Below are positions 1-5,017 of a stretch of DNA of 5,017 nucleotides, piece by piece. The first letter of the stretch is position 1. Every line of letters begins with the position of its first letter. This DNA is from Deltaproteobacteria bacterium (GTDB lineage: Bacteria > Desulfobacterota > Syntrophia > Syntrophales > UBA5619): the NCBI GenBank assembly GCA_021372695.1, contig JAJFTY010000032.1, positions 1 to 5,017 of the forward strand, given 5' to 3'. The notes under the pieces are model-generated. The model searched no databases. It was not told the DNA's origin and worked only from the letters and a program-made list of their open reading frames with translations. The position numbers and the translations under genes are program-made.

Positions 1-1
1 C

Positions 2-1708
2 CACAGCAAAGAGACCTTCGACATGGTCCTGGAGACGGCCATGCGGATGGGTCGGGGGATGCTCTTCTCCACCCTGGGGGAGATGGACCGAAAGCCGCCG
101 GAGTTCCGGGATGGCAAGGTCTTTGTCCACCCGATCGTGGCGCAGGTGATGAAGGCCTGCGGCGAGGGAGGCTGGATCGGCGCCCAGGCCCCTTACGAGA
201 TGGGCGGCCAGCAGATTCCGAATACCATCATGACCGCATTCCGGGGAATCTTTTCGGCGGCGAACTATTCCGCAACGGTCTACCCGTTCCTGACGGCCGG
301 CGCGGCCCACCTGCTCCTCTCCTTCGGAGCGCAGGAACTCATCGAGGCCTATGTCCCCAAGATGTTCGCCGGTATCTGGCAGGGAACGATGGCCCTCACG
401 GAACCCCAGGCAGGCTCTTCGCTCACCGACCTCGCCACGACGGCATTTCCGCAGCCGGACGGCTCCTATCGGGTCAAGGGACAGAAGATCTTCATCTCCT
501 GCGCCGACTACGAATCGACTGAAAACGTCGTCCACCTGCTGCTCGGGAGGATCGCCGGGGCCCCCCCCGGCGTGAAGGGGATCTCGCTCTTCGTCGTTCC
601 GAAGCTGCGGCCGAACGGCGAAGGCCTCGTCCCGAACGACGTCGCCTGCATCGGGATCTACCACAAGCTCGGCTACCGCGGCGCGCCGATCACGCAGCTC
701 GTCTTCGGAGACCGGGACGACTGCCGGGGCTGGCTCGTCGGCGAACCGCACAGGGGGCTCCGGTACATGTTCCAGATGATGAACGAGGCGCGGGTCGACG
801 TGGGGATGGGGGCGGCGGCTATCGCGTCGGCCGCCTACCTGGCCGCACTCGAATACGCCGGACAGCGCCCGCAGGGGCGCCCCGTCGCCGGCAAGGATCC
901 GCTCGCACCGCAGGTACCGATCATCGGCCATGCTGACGTGAAGCGGATGCTCCTCTTCCAGCGTGCGGTGGTCGAGGGGTCACTCGGGCTCATCTTCCAG
1001 TGCGCGCAATACGTCGATCTCGCCCATGTGACCGAGGGTGAGGAGAAGGAGAGATACGAACTGCTCCTGGACCTACTGACGCCGATCGCCAAGAGCTACC
1101 CCTCGGAGATGGGGATCCTCGCGGTCAGCCAGGGGCTCCAGTGCCTGGGCGGCTACGGCTACTGCGATGAGTTCCCGCTGGAGCAGTACTACCGCGACGT
1201 CCGGATCCATCCGATCCACGAGGGAACGACGGGGATCCAGGGCATGGACCTGCTGGGCCGGAAGGCGGTCATGAAGAACGGAAAGGCCCTCTTCCTCTAC
1301 CTGGACGAAATCGAAAAGGCAGTCGCGGCCGGTCGGGCGCTTCCGGAATGCGCCCCGTGCGCGGAGGCCCTGGCCAAGGCGGCGGAAACGCTCAAGGAGG
1401 TGACCGGGTCGCTGACGGGCCTCGCGATGAAGGGAGAGATCGAGCTCTTCCTGGCCGACGCGACGCTCTACCTCGAACTCTTCGGAATCATCGCCATCGC
1501 CTGGCAGTGGCTCCTCCAGGGGATCACGGCGGCCAAGGCCCTCGGGGCCAACCCCGCGGGCGCCGACGCCGACTTCTACCGGGGGAAGATCCAGACCTGC
1601 CGCTACTTCTTCGCCTACGAGCTGCCGAAGATCCGGGGACTCGCGGCCCGGCTTGCGGAGAGCGGTGACGGGATCACGGTCGCGATGAAGCCGGAGTGGT
1701 TCGACTGA
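2..1708 (+). CDS. Acyl-CoA dehydrogenase, long form with extra C-terminal domain (5'-partial)
   Basis: This is an FAD-dependent acyl-CoA dehydrogenase that should form the 2,3-double bond of an acyl-CoA thioester and pass electrons to an electron-transfer flavoprotein in the cytoplasm. Counting the Met at nt 23 as residue 1, the middle-domain flavin/substrate motif ALTEPQAGSS is at 124-133. KIFIS (155-159) and the KGISLFVVPK stretch (185-194) are typical of the roughly 600-residue subgroup. GGYGYCDEFPLEQYYRD (376-392) leads to IHEGTTGIQ, whose Glu400 lies where the family's catalytic base (the EGT glutamate) sits. Residues about 430-555 match the extra helical C-terminal domain of this subgroup. 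The frame stays open to the left edge (HSKETFD before Met23), and relatives carry further N-terminal residues, so the true start is probably outside the window and Met23 is internal. It ends in TGA. Chain-length or substrate class cannot be read from the sequence. The family call is secure; the substrate is unknown. Confidence 0.93.
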   Translation, partial: HSKETFDMVLETAMRMGRGMLFSTLGEMDRKPPEFRDGKVFVHPIVAQVMKACGEGGWIGAQAPYEMGGQQIPNTIMTAFRGIFSAANYSATVYPFLTAGAAHLLLSFGAQELIEAYVPKMFAGIWQGTMALTEPQAGSSLTDLATTAFPQPDGSYRVKGQKIFISCADYESTENVVHLLLGRIAGAPPGVKGISLFVVPKLRPNGEGLVPNDVACIGIYHKLGYRGAPITQLVFGDRDDCRGWLVGEPHRGLRYMFQMMNEARVDVGMGAAAIASAAYLAALEYAGQRPQGRPVAGKDPLAPQVPIIGHADVKRMLLFQRAVVEGSLGLIFQCAQYVDLAHVTEGEEKERYELLLDLLTPIAKSYPSEMGILAVSQGLQCLGGYGYCDEFPLEQYYRDVRIHPIHEGTTGIQGMDLLGRKAVMKNGKALFLYLDEIEKAVAAGRALPECAPCAEALAKAAETLKEVTGSLTGLAMKGEIELFLADATLYLELFGIIAIAWQWLLQGITAAKALGANPAGADADFYRGKIQTCRYFFAYELPKIRGLAARLAESGDGITVAMKPEWFD

Positions 1709-1780
1709 ACTCCAGACGGATGAGGATGTGTGAACGCTTCGGAGCGATCCGCTGATCCCGAATCTCCCACCCCGGGCTAC

Positions 1781-1820
1781 GGCCAGAAAAGAGGGTGTGG
1801 AGGTCACCTCTTTTCCAGCC
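1781..1820 (+). terminator. Candidate transcription terminator hairpin after the acyl-CoA dehydrogenase
   Basis: A perfect 9-bp inverted repeat, gaaaagagg (1786-1794) with cctcttttc (1807-1815), begins 77 nt after the upstream stop codon. It extends inward by two pairs past a bulged G (1795), leaving a 7-nt loop. It extends outward by ggc/gcc after a 2x2 internal mismatch. The T-run lies inside the right arm instead of after the stem, so this is not a textbook intrinsic terminator. An overlapping odd palindrome, gaggtcacctc (1800-1810), could instead be a protein site. Position favours a terminator, with moderate to low confidence. Confidence 0.42.
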
Positions 1821-1905
1821 GTATAGTGGTTTCATGCCTCTGTCGGTCGCTCTTTTTATGGTGCGAAGACGTAACATAATCTAAGAAACGATTCACGCAT
1901 TCTTT

Positions 1906-1954
1906 GTCGACCTCCCTTTCGGCCCATCCGTCGCATCGTGGTCGACCCGACGGA
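1906..1954. repeat. Two interlocking inverted repeats, possible operator
   Basis: gtcgacc (1906-1912) is inverted as ggtcgac (1940-1946), with a 27-nt spacer. Interlocked with it, tccgtcg (1927-1933) is inverted as cgacgga (1948-1954), with a 14-nt spacer. Both lie upstream of the promoter candidate at 1982-2010. They could be binding half-sites for a regulator of the acid-sugar operon, but no regulator gene is present in the window and 7-bp repeats can arise by chance in GC-rich DNA. Confidence 0.25.
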
Positions 1955-1981
1955 GGCGCCGGATCGCGAATATCGACAGGC

Positions 1982-2010
1982 TTGTCATTTCGCCGGCAAT
2001 CATATATGTG
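1982..2010 (+). promoter_or_regulatory. Candidate sigma70-like promoter of the kinase operon
   Basis: TTGTCA at 1982-1987 matches five of six bases of the -35 consensus. The downstream A/T stretch offers TATATG (2003-2008, 15-nt spacing) or TATGTG (2005-2010, 17-nt spacing) as a weak -10. Transcription would begin near 2015, giving a leader of about 40 nt before the ATG at 2056. If correct, this excludes translation starting at GTG 2008. The -10 is weak, so the call is tentative. Confidence 0.35.
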
Positions 2011-2025
2011 AGGATTGGTCCGGGA

Positions 2026-2040
2026 GCCCCTTGCCGGGGC
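2026..2040 (+). other. GC-rich hairpin in the kinase leader
   Basis: gcccc (2026-2030) and ggggc (2036-2040) form a perfect 5-bp GC stem around a 5-nt loop. It ends 6 nt before the GGAG ribosome binding site at 2047-2050. It could affect translation initiation, or it may only reflect base composition. Confidence 0.3.
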
Positions 2041-2046
2041 GGCCGC

Positions 2047-2050
2047 GGAG
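2047..2050 (+). promoter_or_regulatory. Ribosome binding site supporting the kinase start at 2056
   Basis: GGAG lies 5 nt before ATG 2056. The alternatives are weaker: ATG 2077 has only GGGA at 2065-2068, with an 8-nt gap, and GTG 2008 has no clear Shine-Dalgarno sequence. This was the main reason for choosing 2056. Confidence 0.45.
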
Positions 2051-2055
2051 CGGTC

Positions 2056-3402
2056 ATGAATGACGGGAATGCTGACATGGAAAAGAGATACGGGATCATT
2101 GCCGATGACCTGACCGGCGGGGCCGATGCGGGCGTTCATTTCGCCAACCGGGGGGCAAGAACCCTCCTGGTTTCCTTTAACGGCAGCGGTCCGTCGCCCT
2201 TCGCCGACGAACGGGAAGAGTCCCTGATCGTCAACACCATCTCCCGTGGTCTGCCCCGGGCAGAGGCGTTCGGCATCGTCTCCTCCCTCCTGCGGGGGCT
2301 TGACCCGGGGCGGCTACCGATTCTCTACAAGAAAGTCGATTCCACGCTCCGGGGCAATATCGGTCCGGAGGTCGAGGCCATCATGCGGGAGACAAACCTT
2401 CCCTGCTGCTTCCTCGCCCCCTCCTACCCGGAGCAGGGGCGAACGCTCAACGGCGGGGTCCTGATGGTCGGGGGAAAACCCCTCGCGCTCACGGAAACGG
2501 CCCGGGACGCGGCATCACCGGTTCGGGAATCCGACATCCGCAGGCTGCTCGCGGGCCAGACCGAGCTCCCCATCGGGATCATCGGCCTGGCCGACGTCGC
2601 ATCCGGAAACGAGACTCTCCGGCGAGCCGTGGAGAAGGAGCTCCGGGCGGGCCGCAGGATCCTCGCCTTCGATGCCGTAAGCCGCCGGGATCTGGCGACG
2701 ATCGCCGAGGTGGCCCTCTCCCGCGAGACGATCCCGCTCCTCGCCGGCTCCGCCGGCCTCGCGGAGGAAGTTGCCCGGATCCTCATCCCCGGAAGTATCC
2801 TGGCCGGCCCGGTGAGACGACGGCCCTTCCGCCACGTGCTCACCGTCGCCGGCAGTGCCTCAGCCGTGACCCACGCACAGTTGCAGCGTCTCCGTGAGAG
2901 AGGGCTCCCCTCCTTCGGACTTCCCCGGGATTTCGTCGTCGGAACGGCGAAAAAGGCGGATCGGCAGGCGTTCGTCAGCCGGGTCGGAAGGGCCCTTGCA
3001 GCAGGGTCCGCCATCCTGCACACCCCGCCCGACCGCTGGACCGGCAATGCCGCCCCTCTCCCGGCGCAGATCACGGGCGCGATCGCCGGCACGGCCAGCG
3101 AGGTGCTGCGGGAGGCCGGGATCGATGCGGGCGATTTGGCCCTGGTCCTGACCGGCGGCGACACGGCCCTCGGGGTCCTGGAACGGCTGCACGCCCCGGG
3201 AGTCGAACTGGCAGGGGAGATGGTCGCGGGGATCGTGCGGGGAAATTTGCGCGGAGGTCCGTGGAGCGGCCTGACCGTCGTCACCAAGGCGGGCGCCTTC
3301 GGGAAGGAGGACGCCCTGGCGCGCATCCAGGAGATGCTGGAAACGGGGGACCGCGTTTCCAGGATCTCGGGACATGAACAGGTAACGGAGGAAGGAAGAT
3401 GA
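2056..3402 (+). CDS. Four-carbon acid sugar kinase (DUF1537/OtnK family), probable D-threonate or D-erythronate kinase
   Basis: This cytoplasmic kinase is expected to use ATP to phosphorylate the C4 hydroxyl of a four-carbon sugar acid. From the ATG at 2056 it has 448 residues, normal for the family. The N-terminal substrate-binding domain (about 12-235) opens with GIIADDLTGGADAG near residue 13 and contains KKVDSTLRGNIG at 92-103, both family signatures. It ends near the glycine-rich AGSAG at 230-234. The C-terminal nucleotide-binding domain (about 262-430) carries AGSAS (265-269), LTGGDTA (365-371) and VTKAGAFG (409-416). ATG 2077 is a possible start because relatives begin just before the GIIADDLTG strand; 2056 has the better ribosome binding site. 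The stop overlaps the next gene's start (ATGA), so the two are translationally linked. PdxA2 downstream points to D-threonate or D-erythronate instead of the L-threonate/aldolase branch. The family is secure; the exact substrate is inferred from context. otnK, dtnK or denK would be premature symbols. Confidence 0.92.
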   Translation: MNDGNADMEKRYGIIADDLTGGADAGVHFANRGARTLLVSFNGSGPSPFADEREESLIVNTISRGLPRAEAFGIVSSLLRGLDPGRLPILYKKVDSTLRGNIGPEVEAIMRETNLPCCFLAPSYPEQGRTLNGGVLMVGGKPLALTETARDAASPVRESDIRRLLAGQTELPIGIIGLADVASGNETLRRAVEKELRAGRRILAFDAVSRRDLATIAEVALSRETIPLLAGSAGLAEEVARILIPGSILAGPVRRRPFRHVLTVAGSASAVTHAQLQRLRERGLPSFGLPRDFVVGTAKKADRQAFVSRVGRALAAGSAILHTPPDRWTGNAAPLPAQITGAIAGTASEVLREAGIDAGDLALVLTGGDTALGVLERLHAPGVELAGEMVAGIVRGNLRGGPWSGLTVVTKAGAFGKEDALARIQEMLETGDRVSRISGHEQVTEEGR

Positions 3403-4427
3403 GGGCATTGATCAAGGATAAACCGGTCCGGGGGGCGACCCTCACGGAGCTGCCCCGGCCGGAGATCGGCGAGGAGGAGCTCCTCGTCCGGGTGGAGGCG
3501 GTAGCCATCTGCGGCACGGACATCCATATCTACCAGTGGAACGACTACGCGGCTTCCCGCATCCGGCTTCCCCTGCTGTTCGGACACGAATTCGCCGCCG
3601 AGGTGGTGGAGGTGGGACGGCGGGTGAAGCAGTTCCGGCCGGGGGACCGGGTGGCGGCGGAAACGCACGTTCCCTGCGGCCGCTGTTTCCAGTGCACCAC
3701 GGGCCTGCAGCACGTCTGCCGCGACATGAAGATCCTGGGCGTGCACCTGGACGGCGCCTTTGCCGAGTACGCGGTCCTGCCCGCGGTCTGCGCCTGGAAG
3801 CTGGACCCCGGGATCCCCTCCGAGATCGGCGCGACGCTGGAGCCCTTCGGCATCGGCGTCCATGCCCTCTCCAAGACGAAACCGGCGGGGAAGAAGGTGA
3901 TCGTCTTCGGCTGCGGCCCGATCGGGATCTATGCCCAGATGGTCGCAAAATTCAGCGGGGCCGAGGTGGTGGTCGGGGTCGATGTCTCGGGCGACAGGCT
4001 CGCCATGGCGCGCAAGATGGGGACCGATATCGCGCTCGACCCCCGGGAGGTGAATGTCCAGGACGAGGTGGACCGGATCACCCATGGCGCGGGCATGGAC
4101 ATCGTCGTGGAGCTGACGGGCAACCGGGGGGTCGTGAACGGCGCCGCCGGAACCCTTCGCCGGGGCGGCGAGATGGTGCTCGTGGGGCTCTACTCCGGAC
4201 CCGTCGAGGTCGACCTGGTGAACAACGTCATTTACAAGGAGGCCACGGTCTACGGGGTCACGGGAAGGGTCATGTGGGACACCTGGTGGACCGCACAGAG
4301 CATGCTCCTGACCGGGAGGATGGATATCTCCCCGGTCATCACGCACCGGTTCGATCTGGCCGATTACGATCGTGCCTTCGAGCTCGCGGAATCGGCGGCT
4401 TGCGGAAAGATCCTGTTTACGGTATAG
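3399..4427 (+). CDS. Zinc-dependent medium-chain dehydrogenase, L-threonine 3-dehydrogenase-like
   Basis: This NAD(P)-dependent alcohol dehydrogenase of the medium-chain (MDR) superfamily has 342 residues, almost the length of E. coli Tdh. Catalytic zinc and proton-relay residues are Cys38, Thr40 and His43 (ICGTDIHIY), with His63-Glu64 (GHEF) and Glu148 (LEPFG). Four structural-zinc cysteines are at 93, 96, 99 and 107. The Rossmann motif GCGPIG is at 171-176. Asp195 ends the second strand (VGVDVS), which favours NAD over NADP. The C-terminus (WDTWW, SPVITHRF) also resembles Tdh. A strong GGAGG (3387-3391) precedes the ATG by 7 nt, and the ATG overlaps the kinase stop by 4 nt. No kbl (glycine C-acetyltransferase), the usual Tdh partner, is visible. 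Its place between an acid sugar kinase and PdxA2 suggests oxidation of a four-carbon polyol, sugar or acid instead of, or besides, threonine. The family and cofactor sites are clear; the substrate is open. Confidence 0.9.
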   Translation: MRALIKDKPVRGATLTELPRPEIGEEELLVRVEAVAICGTDIHIYQWNDYAASRIRLPLLFGHEFAAEVVEVGRRVKQFRPGDRVAAETHVPCGRCFQCTTGLQHVCRDMKILGVHLDGAFAEYAVLPAVCAWKLDPGIPSEIGATLEPFGIGVHALSKTKPAGKKVIVFGCGPIGIYAQMVAKFSGAEVVVGVDVSGDRLAMARKMGTDIALDPREVNVQDEVDRITHGAGMDIVVELTGNRGVVNGAAGTLRRGGEMVLVGLYSGPVEVDLVNNVIYKEATVYGVTGRVMWDTWWTAQSMLLTGRMDISPVITHRFDLADYDRAFELAESAACGKILFTV

Positions 4428-4439
4428 CGCCGGCGCAAA

Positions 4440-4457
4440 GGACGGCGGCAGCCGTTC
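4440..4457 (+). other. Intercistronic hairpin followed by a T-rich stretch
   Basis: A 7-bp stem (4440-4446 with 4451-4457, including one G-U pair) closes a GGCA tetraloop in the 54-nt gap between the dehydrogenase and pdxA2. It is followed by catttgatttt (4458-4468). Just upstream lies a perfect 10-bp palindrome, gcgccggcgc (4427-4436). The structure could be a leaky attenuator, an mRNA-processing or stability element, or chance. The T-tract is interrupted, so strong termination is unlikely. Confidence 0.3.
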
Positions 4458-4469
4458 CATTTGATTTTC

Positions 4470-4475
4470 AGGAGG
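4470..4475 (+). promoter_or_regulatory. Ribosome binding site that fixes the TTG start of pdxA2
   Basis: AGGAGG lies 6 nt before TTG 4482, an ideal Shine-Dalgarno sequence and spacing. No ATG or GTG occurs in frame nearby until Met27, which is inside the conserved domain. The signal therefore decides the rare start codon. Confidence 0.8.
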
Positions 4476-4481
4476 ACCACT

Positions 4482-5017
4482 TTGAAGAAACCATTGATCG
4501 GAATCAGTGTCGGCGATCCGGCGGGGATCGGGCCGGAGATCACGGCCAAGGCGCTCGCCATGCCGGAGATCTATGAAATGTGCCGACCCCTGGCCATCGG
4601 GGAGCTGCGGATGATGAAGGAGGCCGTGCGGTTCTCCGGGCTCGATCTCGAGGTCCGCGCCGTGGCCACCCCCGGGGAAGGGCTCTACCGCTGCGGCATC
4701 CTGGACGTGCTGGACCTGAAGAACATCGAGCCTGCCGCCATCCGCCATAAGATCGCCGCTGCCGAAACGGGGCGCGCCTCCTTCGAATACGTGAAGAAGG
4801 TGATCGACCTCGCCATGGCGGGCGCAATCGACGCCACCGTGACCGGCCCCATCAGCAAGGAGGCGATCAACCTGGCAGGCTTCCACTATGCGGGACACAC
4901 GGAGATCTACGCCGATTTCACCCACACGCGGGACTACGCCATGATGCTGGTCCACAACCAGTTCCGGGTGATCCACGTCTCCACCCATGTGTCGATGCGC
5001 GAGGCCTGCGACCGGGT
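4482..5017 (+). CDS. pdxA2: PdxA2-type 4-phosphate dehydrogenase (D-threonate/D-erythronate 4-phosphate), 3'-partial
   Basis: This is an NAD- and divalent-metal-dependent dehydrogenase of the PdxA family. The catabolic PdxA2 branch oxidises 4-phospho-D-threonate or 4-phospho-D-erythronate at C3, with decarboxylation to dihydroxyacetone phosphate. The 178 complete visible codons start at TTG and read MKKPLIGISVGDPAGIGPEI, the family's N-terminal signature. VTGPISKEAINLAG (120-133) and YAGHTE (136-141) follow; His139 is in the position of a PdxA metal ligand. STHVSMR (167-173) supplies a second, His169. Biosynthetic PdxA from E. coli has PVHK where this protein has PISK, and the catabolic group usually carries a PINK-like form, which favours PdxA2 over vitamin B6 synthesis. 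About 150 residues, including the third metal histidine, lie beyond the window. It follows the dehydrogenase after 54 nt, so it is probably in the same operon. A role in pyridoxal phosphate synthesis is the alternative and is less likely beside a DUF1537 kinase. Confidence 0.9.
   Translation, partial: MKKPLIGISVGDPAGIGPEITAKALAMPEIYEMCRPLAIGELRMMKEAVRFSGLDLEVRAVATPGEGLYRCGILDVLDLKNIEPAAIRHKIAAAETGRASFEYVKKVIDLAMAGAIDATVTGPISKEAINLAGFHYAGHTEIYADFTHTRDYAMMLVHNQFRVIHVSTHVSMREACDR

Larger units (their letters stand above)
1709..2055. other. Non-coding intergenic region with regulatory potential
   Basis: These 347 bases separate the acyl-CoA dehydrogenase from the kinase. Open frames here are short or antisense and show no recognisable protein. 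Roughly 1810-1910 is clearly AT-richer than the flanking genes. In order, it contains a small hairpin (1735-1746, cgct/agcg), a longer terminator-like hairpin (1781-1820), two overlapping inverted repeats (1906-1954), a promoter candidate (1982-2010) and a GC hairpin next to the downstream ribosome binding site (2026-2040). This is the expected layout for a terminator followed by a regulated promoter between two independent transcription units. Confidence 0.7.

Noticed and set aside
1073..1807. A 244-codon minus-strand frame under the acyl-CoA dehydrogenase
   Set aside because: It is antisense to conserved catalytic sequence, and its Arg/Leu/Asp/Val-rich low-complexity product has no motifs.
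1822..1880. -10-like hexamers tatagt (1822-1827) and cataat (1875-1880)
   Set aside because: Each matches five of six bases, but neither has a plausible -35 element at 16-18 nt. They may only reflect the local AT-richness.
2017..2034. Possible sigma54 promoter around ttgg...ttgc
   Set aside because: The GG and GC dinucleotides are not at the required 10-nt spacing.
1804..2139. A 111-codon minus-strand frame covering most of the intergenic region
   Set aside because: It shows no recognisable domain, overlaps the kinase start, and lacks a convincing ribosome binding site. Its composition looks like translated non-coding DNA.
3536..4576. A 346-codon plus-strand frame overlapping the dehydrogenase
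   Set aside because: It is a shifted-frame shadow rich in Arg, Gly and Pro. The overlapping frame carries the full set of zinc-dehydrogenase motifs.
2424..4988. An 854-codon open frame on the minus strand across the kinase, dehydrogenase and pdxA2 genes
   Set aside because: It is exactly antisense to three well-recognised genes. Its product is rich in H, D, R, P and G with no family motifs, the usual result of G/C-biased third positions removing antisense stops.
2056..5017. The four-carbon acid operon as vitamin B6 biosynthesis
   Set aside because: Although PdxA family membership could suggest this, the neighbouring DUF1537 kinase and the PISK variant of the PdxA motif favour the catabolic PdxA2 role, and no other pdx gene is visible.

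Overview
The window is a GC-rich bacterial segment with four forward-strand protein genes, one cut by each edge. Codon use is strongly biased to G/C in the third position. The acyl-CoA dehydrogenase type and the overall style would fit an anaerobic Desulfobacterota/Deltaproteobacteria-like organism. That placement is a guess from general resemblance and not a demonstrated assignment.

Layout. (1) Nucleotides 2-1708 hold an acyl-CoA dehydrogenase of the roughly 600-residue type with an extra C-terminal domain; its first few tens of residues lie before the window. (2) Nucleotides 1709-2055 are a non-coding gap that is locally AT-richer than its surroundings. It holds a terminator-like hairpin, inverted repeats that could be operator sites, a sigma70-like promoter candidate and a GC hairpin just before the next gene. 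(3) Nucleotides 2056-4427 hold a four-carbon acid sugar kinase (DUF1537/OtnK family) and a zinc-dependent dehydrogenase very like L-threonine 3-dehydrogenase; the two overlap by four bases (ATGA). (4) After a 54-nt gap, a PdxA-family dehydrogenase of the catabolic PdxA2 type begins at a TTG codon behind a strong Shine-Dalgarno sequence at 4482 and runs off the right edge.

How they work together. A DUF1537 kinase next to PdxA2 is the known core of D-threonate/D-erythronate catabolism: the kinase makes the 4-phosphate, and PdxA2 oxidises and decarboxylates it to dihydroxyacetone phosphate and CO2. The Tdh-like dehydrogenase between them is the least explained member. It may act upstream on a four-carbon polyol or acid, or on a threonine-like compound. 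The acyl-CoA dehydrogenase appears to be a separate transcription unit without an obvious link. No RNA genes, CRISPR arrays or mobile elements were recognised.
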